The notes under the pieces are model-generated. The model saw only the letters and a program-made list of their open reading frames with translations. It did not search any database and had not been told where the DNA came from. Of a DNA stretch of 43,012 bases, positions 27,033 to 36,023 are shown one piece after another. Positions within the stretch are counted from its first letter, which is position 1; every line of letters begins with the position of its first letter. Source of the DNA: Bacteroidota bacterium. GTDB taxonomy: Bacteria > Bacteroidota > Rhodothermia > Rhodothermales > Salinibacteraceae. A program made the position numbers and the translations under genes. Where the stretch lies: contig JAAAOT010000237.1 of the NCBI GenBank assembly GCA_009908725.1, positions 1 through 43,012 on the forward strand, given 5' to 3'.

Positions 27033-28088
27033 GTGCCTTCTCTCCGTGTCCTCGCGTGGCCCGCGTTCGACAACAAAACCGGAAATCCCTACAACCGCCT
27101 GCTGTATTCCGCGATGGAGCAGGAGGAAGGCGTCGTCGTAGATGAGTTCACCCCGCGTCGGGCGATTCAGGGGACGTACGACATTATTCATGTCCACTGG
27201 CCCGACGACTTTCTCAGCTTTGAGCCCTGGTGGCGGGCAAGCGCGTACGTGGCCGGGGAGCTGGCCGCTCTGTTCGCAGCACGCCGCCGCGGATCGCGGG
27301 TGGTCTGGACGGGGCACGATCTCGGGCCGCACGAGTCACATCACCCGCGCCTGGAGCGTGCCTTCTGGTCGACGTTTCCGAAGCTGGTGGACGGATTCAT
27401 TTCCCTGAGTCGCGACGGACTGGCCACCGCACGCCGCACGATCGACCGACTCCGCGACGTCCCGGGAGCGGTCGTGCGGCACGGGCATTATCGTGACGCT
27501 TACCCGCCGCCGCATGAGCGTGACGACGCGCGGGCCAACCTCGGCCTCCACCGCGATGCACCGGTCTTACTGTTCGCGGGGCGGATCCGCCCGTACAAGA
27601 ATGTGCCTCATCTCGTCGGCATCTTTCGCCAGTGGGGGGAGAGCGACGCTCGCCTGCTCGTTGTCGGAGAGCCCAGTACGCGGACGCTGCGAGAGTCCAT
27701 CAAGATGGCTGCGCAGCGCGATTCCCGGATTCGGTTGGACCTCCGGTTCATCCCGGACGACCTGATGCCACGGTACCTCGCCGCATCCGACCTTGTCGTG
27801 CTTCCGTACGACCACATCCTCCACTCCGGCAGCGCGCTTCTGGCTCTCAGCTTCGACCGGCCGGTGCTGGTGCCGGACCGAGGCGCGATGAGCGAACTCC
27901 GTCGCCACGTGGGTGCACACTGGGTGCGAACGTACGAAGAGACGTTGACGCCGAAACGGTTGCAGGAGGCTATCGACTGGGCCGTGCACACCGATCGGGC
28001 CGAGCACGCCCCGCTGGACCAGCTGGAGTGGCCCGTCCTGGCGCGCGAGACACTCGACCTCTACCGCGAGGTCCTGTCCGACGAGTGA
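27033..28088 (+). CDS. Glycosyltransferase, GT4-like
   Basis: IIHVHWPDDFLSFE, VVWTGHDLGPHESHH, PVLLFAGRIRPYKNVPHLVGIF, YLAASDLVVLPYDHILHSGSALLALSFDRPVLVPDRGAM; GTG start. Confidence 0.9.
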   Translation: MPSLRVLAWPAFDNKTGNPYNRLLYSAMEQEEGVVVDEFTPRRAIQGTYDIIHVHWPDDFLSFEPWWRASAYVAGELAALFAARRRGSRVVWTGHDLGPHESHHPRLERAFWSTFPKLVDGFISLSRDGLATARRTIDRLRDVPGAVVRHGHYRDAYPPPHERDDARANLGLHRDAPVLLFAGRIRPYKNVPHLVGIFRQWGESDARLLVVGEPSTRTLRESIKMAAQRDSRIRLDLRFIPDDLMPRYLAASDLVVLPYDHILHSGSALLALSFDRPVLVPDRGAMSELRRHVGAHWVRTYEETLTPKRLQEAIDWAVHTDRAEHAPLDQLEWPVLARETLDLYREVLSDE

Positions 28089-28145
28089 CCCCGCCGCCGG
28101 GCAATCCTGCATCGATCTACGCGCGTCCCGTTAGCTACATCGCCC

Positions 28146-29072
28146 ATGCTGTCCCATCCCGTTTTCATCGTCGGAATGCCCCGGTCGGGCACCACGCTGT
28201 TGAGCACGATGCTCGACGCGCACCCGGCGATCTGTATTGCTCCGGAAACGCACTTCTTCACGAAATGCGCGGTGGCGATGGAGGACGCATCCCCCGAGGC
28301 CCGGGAGCAGGCGCTTCGCTTTTTGCAGGAGGAGGCCGGCGTCCGGGACATGGCGATCACGGAGGACGAGTGGCACACAATCCGGTCGGCGGGGGGCGCA
28401 CCTGTGGACGTCCTGCGTGCACTGTTGAAAGCGTATGCTGCGCGTTCGGGGGCGGACATCTGGGGGGAAAAGACGCCGGATCACCTGATCCACGTGCCCG
28501 ACCTGATGGGCGCCTTTCCCGACGCCAGGGTTCTCGCCATCACCCGCGATCCCCGCGACGTCTACCTTTCGCAGCAGCCGATGCCCTGGAACCGGGACAC
28601 GATTGTCGAGACCGCCTGGACGTGGCGCAGGTATGCCGGCCGTGTGCAGAGCTACCGGTCGAGCTACGGCGACCGGTTTCACGATCTACGGTACGAGGAT
28701 CTGCTTCGACACCCGGAGCGCGAGCTGCGACGTATCTGCAGTCTCCTTTCGGTCGAATTCAACCCGGCGATGCTCTCGTTTCACGAGCGGGCCGATGCGG
28801 CCCTGAGCGCAGAGCCGTGGAAACAGAAGGCGCGTCGCCCGGTCGATCCGTCGAACACCGAGAAGTGGCGCGGGACGCTCGCCCCGGCGCAGCGATGGGT
28901 CCTGCAGGCGATCTGCCGTGACGCCATGCATGCCTTCGGCTATCCGACCCCGCCAGTGGCGTTCGATACCCGGTTCTGGTCGGACGCTCTTGCCACGGCG
29001 ATGCGGTCGGTTGGCATCGTTATGCGTCGCCGGGCGCGCAAGCAGGGCTGGATCTCGGACTCCGAGGCATGA
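28146..29072 (+). CDS. Sulfotransferase family protein
   Basis: FIVGMPRSGTTLLSTMLDAHP (5'-PSB-like), WGEKTPDHLIHVPDLMGAFPDARVLAITRDPRDVYLSQ (3'-PB-like), LRYEDLLRHPERELRRICSLLSV. Confidence 0.92.
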   Translation: MLSHPVFIVGMPRSGTTLLSTMLDAHPAICIAPETHFFTKCAVAMEDASPEAREQALRFLQEEAGVRDMAITEDEWHTIRSAGGAPVDVLRALLKAYAARSGADIWGEKTPDHLIHVPDLMGAFPDARVLAITRDPRDVYLSQQPMPWNRDTIVETAWTWRRYAGRVQSYRSSYGDRFHDLRYEDLLRHPERELRRICSLLSVEFNPAMLSFHERADAALSAEPWKQKARRPVDPSNTEKWRGTLAPAQRWVLQAICRDAMHAFGYPTPPVAFDTRFWSDALATAMRSVGIVMRRRARKQGWISDSEA

Positions 29073-29076
29073 TGCG

Positions 29077-30687
29077 TCAGGCCGACCGATCGCGGTCGCC
29101 TTTCGCGTTCGCCCCCGGAATCAGACGGAGAAGCCCCGTTCGTTTCAGGTAGGGAGCCATGATCTCCCAGTCCTTTTCTGGAAGCCCGATCCACAGCAGC
29201 AGGCCGATGTAGGTCATGCCGGTGACCAGCATGCCCGCCACCCCGTGCAGGAACCACGGCTCGAGAGCAGCGCCGACGGCCCAGCCCAGTAGACCGGCCC
29301 CGAGGCCGGCAGCGAGCGGTCGAAGGTAGGAGAGGCTGAAGGGCGTGATGCCGAGCAGGTGGCGGAGCTGGGCGTACTGGACCACGTTGATCGCCGTTAT
29401 GGAAACCGCAGTGGCGACGGCGGCTCCGACGGTTCCATAAATCGGGATCAGCCACAGATTCAGGCCCACGTTGATGACCGCGAGGACGATGTTGTCGATC
29501 AGCACGAGTCGCTCGTGATCGCTCATCTGAAGCATCAGGCCGATGGTCCCGACGGCTGCGTTCAGGAGGGAGCTGATCGCTAGCACCATCACGACCGGTG
29601 CGCCGGCGAGAAAGTCGGCGCCGAAAAGCCAGAGAAGCGGCTCCGGAAACAGAATCAGGACAAGCCCGAGTGGCATCGAGAGCGTGACAATCCAGCGGGT
29701 CGTCGTCTGAAACAGCGTGCGCAGGTCGTCCCGCCGGCCGGTATGGTACAGGTCCGAGATCAGCGGCGTAAAGGCGGCGCTTACGCTCGTTAGCATGAAT
29801 CGCACCTGCGTGGCGAGAAGGGCCGCGACGTTGTAGATACCGACGTCCGCCGAGGAGGCCAGCAGTCCGATCATGATGCGGTCGGCCTGATCGACGAAGA
29901 GCGCCGTGAGCGTCACGCCCATGACCGGGAGAGAATAGCCGATCAGCCCGCCGAGATCATAGGAGGCGATGACGTCGCGGTCGAGGAGGACCGGTGCGAT
30001 CCGGAATACTACGTAGAGCCCGAGGCCGGCGCTGACCACGGTTGATAGCACGAAGGCCGCAACGGCTCCGTCGAGCGCCCATCCAAGGAGAAACGCGATG
30101 CTGACCGCGACGAGATTGACCAGCGGCTGCGCGACGGTCCCAACCGCTACGTCTGCGGTCATGACCTGGAGGCCCCGGGCGGCGCGGGAGGCCAGAAACG
30201 TGAGCGTGTAGAAGGGGAGGGCGGCGGCAAACGCCCGAAGCACCGGCTCTAAGCCGGCATCTGAGAAAGCCGTCGTAGCCAGCCAATCGCTGGCGGCGTA
30301 CAGAAAGAGCGCCAGGGCCGCAGAGGCGACGATGCCGATGCCGAGACTGGCTGTAAGCGTTCCCTTGACCCGGGCCTGGTTTCCCTTGGCCTGGGCTTCT
30401 GCACTGAAGCGCACAACCCCGCCGTGAAGGCCGAGGGTGCCGACTTCCCGAAGGATTTTCATCACGCTCACGGCGAGCGTGTAGGTGCCGTACAGGAGCG
30501 GCCCGAGACCGCGGCTCAGCACCACCTGCAGGCAGACACCGATGATTTTCCCGGCGACTTGACCGGCAAAGACGATTCCGCTTCCCCTGGCAACACGGCG
30601 CGTAAGTTTTTCGAGGTCCACACCAGGCGAAGATTGGGGGGAGGAAACAGCCGAGAATACCGCACTTGGATCTGTGCTACCGCCCAT
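29077..30687 (-). CDS. Oligosaccharide flippase / polysaccharide biosynthesis protein (MATE/MOP superfamily)
   Basis: 536 aa, about 14 TM; GSGIVFAGQVAGKIIGVCLQVVLSRGLGPLLYGTYTLAVSVMKILREVGTLGLHGGVVRF and VGAAVATAVSITAINVVQYAQL typical of Wzx-like flippases. Confidence 0.92.
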   Translation of the reverse strand: MGGSTDPSAVFSAVSSPQSSPGVDLEKLTRRVARGSGIVFAGQVAGKIIGVCLQVVLSRGLGPLLYGTYTLAVSVMKILREVGTLGLHGGVVRFSAEAQAKGNQARVKGTLTASLGIGIVASAALALFLYAASDWLATTAFSDAGLEPVLRAFAAALPFYTLTFLASRAARGLQVMTADVAVGTVAQPLVNLVAVSIAFLLGWALDGAVAAFVLSTVVSAGLGLYVVFRIAPVLLDRDVIASYDLGGLIGYSLPVMGVTLTALFVDQADRIMIGLLASSADVGIYNVAALLATQVRFMLTSVSAAFTPLISDLYHTGRRDDLRTLFQTTTRWIVTLSMPLGLVLILFPEPLLWLFGADFLAGAPVVMVLAISSLLNAAVGTIGLMLQMSDHERLVLIDNIVLAVINVGLNLWLIPIYGTVGAAVATAVSITAINVVQYAQLRHLLGITPFSLSYLRPLAAGLGAGLLGWAVGAALEPWFLHGVAGMLVTGMTYIGLLLWIGLPEKDWEIMAPYLKRTGLLRLIPGANAKGDRDRSA

Positions 30688-30882
30688 GGTACGAAGGCAT
30701 GCGGGGTAAGATCAACGAGGCGAAGGCGGACGGCTTCGGCTTCACCGCGTGTTCGGCACCGTGGCGAGCGAACACGCGCAGGCGAGCGAACCAGACGTAG
30801 AAGCCCGCGTGCAAGGCATGATTCCGGCTGACGGCTGAGCCGAATTCGTTTTTGCCCGTTTTGTTCACCTGTCGTCCCCAAC

Positions 30883-31890
30883 GTGCCCTCCACCGACACC
30901 GGCTCACAAGGACCGATTTTCTGGGAACGCCTGCGGAAAGTATTTCAGACATCGACAGACGGCCAGGCGTCGCCGGACGACCCGCAGCGAAGCGTTGTGA
31001 TTGCGATCTGTCTGCTCATTTCAGCGACGCTGTGGCTTACGCTCACGCTGGACGAGCAGCGAACGGTTGTACTGGACGTGCCGACGTCGGTGGTAAACCT
31101 GTCGTCGACCCGGGCAATGACGGACCTGCCGCCCAAAACCGTTCGCGTCGAGCTGAAAGGCCAGGCGTTCTCCCTGATCAAGATGCACGTCGATCCGCCG
31201 GCCGTCCCTCTCGATGTCTCCGAAGAAGCCATCGATGTGCGCGGTGCCCTGACGCTCCCCGAACCCCAGAACGTGGAGGTGGTGAGCGTGTCCCCGCGTG
31301 AGATTCGCGTTCCCACCGAGCCGCGCGTCGAACGACGCCTCCCGGTTCGATCGCGGCTGACCGTGGACCTTCCACCGTCCTACGAAATGCTCGGCCCCGT
31401 ACGTCTGCGACCGGATTCTGTGACGATCTCTGGCGCCGAGTCCATCGTCGAGTCTTTCTCCGTGTGGTCGACGGAGTCGCAAACGCTGCAGGACGTTCGA
31501 GATTCTATTCGGGTGCAGGTACCGTTATCTGACACCCTCGATCAGTTGCTTGAGAAAAGCATTTCCACCGTTACTGCAGAGGCACGGGCCGGTCGCTTTA
31601 CCGAGGACTCGCTCCGCGTAGATGTCGAGGTGAGCGGCGTCCCGTCCGACCAGAACCTGGTTGCCCTCGAACCGTCCGTGGTGACCGTGAAGTACCGCGT
31701 CCTGTTCGAGCATACGTTCAAGGCTAAAACCGCCCCCGGTTTCTTCGCGACCGTCTCGTACGAAGAAATTCGGTCCGACACGTCGGGCTTCGTAGAACCG
31801 GAAATCACAGTTCCCTCCGACCTTCAGATCCGTGATCCGAAGCCATCCCCGCAGCGGCTCCGCTACTATACCTTCGTGACGGGAGAGTGA
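30883..31890 (+). CDS. YbbR-like domain protein
   Basis: Single N-terminal TM (VVIAICLLISATLWLTLTL), repeated YbbR-like units (VVLDVPTSVVNLSSTRAMTDLPPKTVRVELKGQ); GTG start. Confidence 0.75.
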   Translation: MPSTDTGSQGPIFWERLRKVFQTSTDGQASPDDPQRSVVIAICLLISATLWLTLTLDEQRTVVLDVPTSVVNLSSTRAMTDLPPKTVRVELKGQAFSLIKMHVDPPAVPLDVSEEAIDVRGALTLPEPQNVEVVSVSPREIRVPTEPRVERRLPVRSRLTVDLPPSYEMLGPVRLRPDSVTISGAESIVESFSVWSTESQTLQDVRDSIRVQVPLSDTLDQLLEKSISTVTAEARAGRFTEDSLRVDVEVSGVPSDQNLVALEPSVVTVKYRVLFEHTFKAKTAPGFFATVSYEEIRSDTSGFVEPEITVPSDLQIRDPKPSPQRLRYYTFVTGE

Positions 31891-31983
31891 CGATCTGACC
31901 CGTTGCATGAGACCGCGTCTCCGGGGGCGATCGGACGGTCGCCCCGAACATGTCCCTTTTACCCTGCGACCTTCTGTTTCTGC

Positions 31984-33042
31984 ATGCTTTTTCTGTGTCT
32001 CGCCGTTCTGTGCAGCGTTTCGATCGGAATGATCTTCAAGGTGGCGGGCCAGCGTCAACTGGACCGAACGGCGCTTTTGACCATCAATTATGCGGCCGCA
32101 GTCGGGGTAGCCGGCGTGCTGATTGCGATCGGAGGAAGGGGCGCGGCGAACGGGCTGACGCTCTCGATACCTCTGCTCTTGCTGGGCGTCGGAACGGGGG
32201 CGCTTCTGATCTTCGGCTTCTTCATGCTGTCCGTCGCAACGGACATAGCGGGGATGGGACTATCCATCGGCGTTATGCGCGTATCGGTCGTGATCCCGTT
32301 TCTCGCGTCGTGGCTCATCTGGGCAGAGGAGCCTTCCATCCTCCAGATGGCCGGCATGACCTGTGCGGGTGTGTCGTTCTTCCTGATCGCAAGCCAGAAG
32401 CATACGCATACGGAAGTATCGCGAACACAGGCGACGCGGGAGCCCGTCTCGGCCGGGGCCGAAGAAACTTCGTCGAGCCGCGTGCAGACGGCGCCGGCGC
32501 GCCACGGGGAAGCAGTGACGGCGGTAGAGGACGACGCCGGGCTCGATGTCCCCGAACCGAACGCCCGCGTCCTCGGGACTCTGTTTATCCTTTTCCTTTC
32601 CGGGGGGGCTGTCGATATCACGATGAAGACGTTTCAGGAGAGCTTCGGCGCCGACAACAGCCGGTTCCTGTTTCTCCTTCTGGCCTTCGGTATCTCCTTC
32701 CTGATCGGCCTTGTCTACGTTCTGCAGAAAGGGTTTCGAACTGGCCAGTGGCCGGGACGTGGTACGTGGATGTGGGGCATCGGACTGGGCATCATCAATT
32801 ACGGATCGCTGGAATTTCTGCTTCGGGCGCTGGAGCAGCTTCCCGGGACCGTCGTTTTCCCCATCAACAACATCTCGATCGTTGTCCTCGCCGCCCTCCT
32901 CGGCGTGGCCTTCTGGCAGGAGCGTCTCTCTCGGACCAACCTGTGGGGGCTTGGCCTGGCGATTCTCGGGCTGATTCTGCTTTCCGATGTCGATCTCATC
33001 GCCGGCTTGCAAACCGTGCTTTCGTTTGCCACGGCCGCGTGA
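31984..33042 (+). CDS. EamA/DMT-like transporter
   Basis: About 10 TM helices; GIINYGSLEFLLRALEQLPGTVVFPINNISIVVLAALLGVAFWQERLSRTNLWGLGLAILGLILLS; hydrophilic central insertion. ATG 31984 preferred over upstream start. Confidence 0.82.
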   Translation: MLFLCLAVLCSVSIGMIFKVAGQRQLDRTALLTINYAAAVGVAGVLIAIGGRGAANGLTLSIPLLLLGVGTGALLIFGFFMLSVATDIAGMGLSIGVMRVSVVIPFLASWLIWAEEPSILQMAGMTCAGVSFFLIASQKHTHTEVSRTQATREPVSAGAEETSSSRVQTAPARHGEAVTAVEDDAGLDVPEPNARVLGTLFILFLSGGAVDITMKTFQESFGADNSRFLFLLLAFGISFLIGLVYVLQKGFRTGQWPGRGTWMWGIGLGIINYGSLEFLLRALEQLPGTVVFPINNISIVVLAALLGVAFWQERLSRTNLWGLGLAILGLILLSDVDLIAGLQTVLSFATAA

Positions 33043-33100
33043 TGACCACGGAATGCGCATCCCTTCTTCTCTGACCTGACATCGACTCTCGAACGGATCC

Positions 33101-33835
33101 GTGACCTCTCAACAGCGACGTGCCGTTATCGGAGGCATCCTCGCCGGCATTCTCATCAGTGCCGCGTTCGTGTGGTGGCTGGGAGGGCCGTCGGAGGCGA
33201 CGGTGAAGCGGACGGTCGTGACGACGATCCAGGAGGAATCGCCCCGGTCCATTCTGGTGACGGGGACGCTCGGGCTCCGAACGACGATCGATATCGACTC
33301 CACCTCTGCCGTGACGCCGTCGTGGGTCACCACCATGTTGCAGGTGACGCAGCCAGAGCTCCTGCCCTTTACGATGGGGACGGCGTCGGTCCGGTTGCGC
33401 ATCCCGGGGACGGTGTCTTACGGCTTCGATGTGCAGACGCTGACACCGGAGATGATCACGATCGAAGACGGCGTCGTCAACGTGTCCATCCCAGACCTCG
33501 CTGTGCAGAGCGTCGAGCCCGACCTGTCACAACTGGAGGTGGAAACCTCATCGCGCGGCTGGATGAAGATGTTTACGGGCGATATGCAGGATCAAGTGCG
33601 CCGCGACGCCCTGTCACGGGTGGAAGCGACGCTGCGACGGCAGGCCGAGGCTCGGATCGCCTCCTCCACCCAGCCTCGGATCAACACAGCACGAGCGCTT
33701 CAGGCGATGTTGACACCGGCCCTGCAATCCGCCGGTATTGACGATCCGGAGTTTCGTTTTCGCATCGGTGGCGACCTCGTGCTGTCGCCCTCGGGGCCGC
33801 CTGAGACGATCCCCGCGGTGCGGGACACGCTGTAA
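33101..33835 (+). CDS. DUF4230-like membrane-anchored protein
   Basis: N-terminal TM, VVTTIQEES, RLRIPGTVSYGFDVQTLTPEMITIEDGVVNVSIPDLAVQSVEPDLSQLEV..RRDALSRVEATLRRQAEARI resembles the DUF4230 pattern; GTG start. Confidence 0.7.
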   Translation: MTSQQRRAVIGGILAGILISAAFVWWLGGPSEATVKRTVVTTIQEESPRSILVTGTLGLRTTIDIDSTSAVTPSWVTTMLQVTQPELLPFTMGTASVRLRIPGTVSYGFDVQTLTPEMITIEDGVVNVSIPDLAVQSVEPDLSQLEVETSSRGWMKMFTGDMQDQVRRDALSRVEATLRRQAEARIASSTQPRINTARALQAMLTPALQSAGIDDPEFRFRIGGDLVLSPSGPPETIPAVRDTL

Positions 33836-33842
33836 GAGCGCC

Positions 33843-34328
33843 TCATCCGGGATAGGCAGGATACGGCTTGTCGTATACCATCTGCCGAAGTTGCTTGATC
33901 TCCTGCTCCTGCATCTCCTTCTCGAACTGCAGGATGTCCCGCAACGAGATGATGCCGTAGAGCGTGTCGTCGTCGGCGACCGGAAGGTGCCGGATGTGGT
34001 TCTCCTGCATAATGCGCAGGGCCTCCCCGCGAGACGTCTCATCGGATACGACGATGACATCACCCGTCATGACATCGCGCACCGGCGTCACCGTCGGGTC
34101 GAGTCCCTCACTGACTACACGATTGAGGAGGTCGCGCTCGGAAAATATACCAACCAGGTTCTCATGGTCCTCCATGATGAGGAGAGATCCGATGTTGTGC
34201 TGGGACATCGTCTCCGCTGCCTGTTGCACCGGCGTCTCCGGTGCGGTGTAGACGAGCACGCCGGCCCGGTCGAGAAAGTCTGATATGGGTCGTTCAAGTG
34301 CCATGGCGTTGGCGACATTAATCTGCAA
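33843..34328 (-). CDS. CBS-domain pair protein
   Basis: Two CBS repeats: VQQAAETMSQHNIGSLLIMEDHENLVGIFSERDLLNRVV and VRDVMTGDVIVVSDETSRGEALRIMQENHIRHLPVADDDTLYGIISLRDIL. Confidence 0.93.
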   Translation of the reverse strand: MQINVANAMALERPISDFLDRAGVLVYTAPETPVQQAAETMSQHNIGSLLIMEDHENLVGIFSERDLLNRVVSEGLDPTVTPVRDVMTGDVIVVSDETSRGEALRIMQENHIRHLPVADDDTLYGIISLRDILQFEKEMQEQEIKQLRQMVYDKPYPAYPG

Positions 34329-34596
34329 ACTGGTCTAGGCACTCGGACCGGCGGCCCCGTATGGCGTTTCCCGTCGACTGCGAGGGGCCTGTTCGATTAC
34401 GAGAATGTGCTATTGGCGGGTGACCGTGCCCGTTTCGTCATCATTGATTCCGTTACCGACCCGGGCTGGACGGCAGCAACGTCGTCCGGAATCGATCTTT
34501 CAAAAAATACTGAAACTGCCCGTGTCGTTCTGGGTACGTGACAACGACTGAATGCGAGCGCCCACGAACCCATCGATCCGGGGATTACCCGTTCTC

Positions 34597-35268
34597 ATGA
34601 CCGAGTCCCCAACGTCGTCGGAAGCAGAGCGCCCGGCTGAGCCGGAACCCACGTCATACGTGGACACGCCACGAGGCTTGTTCACAGAGCACGGGATCTG
34701 GTTTCATGTGACGGAAGCCGACCTGAAGGCCTATGCGGGGGACGTGATCGGTGCCGTTCCGATCGAAACGCTGATCGAGTGGGCGTCAACCTGGCTTCGT
34801 TCCCCGCGAACGCTCGCTCTCTGGCTTCTGCCCGCCCTGCTCTGGATGCTGTCGCCCACATGGGCGGTGGCGGCGACGGTATTGGCGCATGTTGCGTGGA
34901 CGCTTGCCGGTCCGTCCCTCGTTAGCGAAGTCGGGGCCCGGGTATTCGGGTGGCTGGAAAATGTGTTCGTGCAGGGCCTGTACTATGTGCTGGTTCTGAG
35001 CGCACTGGCGGCCGGAGGTGCGCATGGCGCGACGGTGGTCGCGCTGACGGGGTTTGTGCTGCTGCGCTTTCGACTTGTTGACAAAACCGTGCGGTTCGTG
35101 ACCCGCCCGGCCCGACGCGCCCTCTACGCGCTGCCGCTGCCGGATCAGGTTCTACGAGCGTTTCTCATCCGTGCGGCACTTAATCGACGCCTTCCGATTC
35201 CACAGCTCGACGATATGGCATCGGAGATGATGTCACGCTGGGGGGACTCGGGCGGTGCGTCGTCGTGA
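34597..35268 (+). CDS. Hypothetical membrane protein
   Basis: Consistent ORF (ATG 34552 or 34597), cytosolic N-terminus then 3-4 TM helices and a basic C-terminal region; no family recognised. Confidence 0.7.
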   Translation: MTESPTSSEAERPAEPEPTSYVDTPRGLFTEHGIWFHVTEADLKAYAGDVIGAVPIETLIEWASTWLRSPRTLALWLLPALLWMLSPTWAVAATVLAHVAWTLAGPSLVSEVGARVFGWLENVFVQGLYYVLVLSALAAGGAHGATVVALTGFVLLRFRLVDKTVRFVTRPARRALYALPLPDQVLRAFLIRAALNRRLPIPQLDDMASEMMSRWGDSGGASS

Positions 35269-35277
35269 CAATCAGGC

Positions 35278-35976
35278 ATGTCATCATCGGTTTTTTTCCA
35301 CTGGCTTCTCTTCCGGATGCAGCGGTTCACAATCTCGACAGATGCGGATACCACCGTTCTTTACTTCGCCCGGCACGGCGAGACGGAGTACAACCGGAAG
35401 GGGATCGTTCAGGGGAGCGGTATCGATAGCATCCTGAATGACACCGGACGCCGTCAGGCTGATCTCTTAGGGCGACGGTTCGCAGCCGAGTCCATCGATG
35501 CGGTGTATTCCAGCACGCTCGCTCGGGCTCGGCAGACCGCGGAGATTGTGGCCTCGCATCTTTCGGGTGTCGCTCGCCGCGAATTGGATGATCTAAAAGA
35601 GATGTTCTGGGGTCGAATGGAAGGGGCGCCCCCCTCGGCTGAGCGGAACCAGAAACTGGAGCAAATTAAGGCGAAGTGGAGGGACGGTCAGTACGGCCAC
35701 GCTGTCCCGGGCGGCGAGTCCATCCTCGACGTTCAGTCCCGCGCCGTTCGCGCCGCGCAACAGATCGTGGGGACAGCCCCCGGTCAGACCGTGCTGGCCA
35801 TCACGCACGGACGCTTTCTTCGCGTGCTGCTGTCGTCGATTTGCGACGGCTACGATCTATCGCAGATGGCCTCGCTGGGGCATGACAACACCTGCGTAAA
35901 CCGGGTCGTGTTCAACGGTGACCTCTTTACGGCGGAGATTCTCAACTGCACGGCTCACCTGGAACCCGTCACCTGA
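35278..35976 (+). CDS. Histidine phosphatase family protein
   Basis: VLYFARHGETEYNRKGIVQGSGIDSILNDTGRRQADLLGRRFA..VYSSTLARARQTAEIVA..LDDLKEMFWGRMEG..VLAITHGRFLRVLL: phosphoglycerate-mutase-like RHG motif. Start may be 35317. Confidence 0.93.
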   Translation: MSSSVFFHWLLFRMQRFTISTDADTTVLYFARHGETEYNRKGIVQGSGIDSILNDTGRRQADLLGRRFAAESIDAVYSSTLARARQTAEIVASHLSGVARRELDDLKEMFWGRMEGAPPSAERNQKLEQIKAKWRDGQYGHAVPGGESILDVQSRAVRAAQQIVGTAPGQTVLAITHGRFLRVLLSSICDGYDLSQMASLGHDNTCVNRVVFNGDLFTAEILNCTAHLEPVT

Positions 35977-36023
35977 GCGACACCGAACGCGGGCGCATTT
36001 TTCTTATCGTTCGACCTCCCATC

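Noticed and set aside
27632-28921. 429 aa plus-strand alternate-frame ORF spanning a glycosyltransferase and the sulfotransferase
   Set aside because: Gly/Arg/Pro-rich out-of-frame translation across two well-supported genes.
31950-33074. 374 aa alternate-frame ORF over the DMT transporter
   Set aside because: Arg/Gly-rich shadow frame; the real frame encodes a regular set of TM helices.
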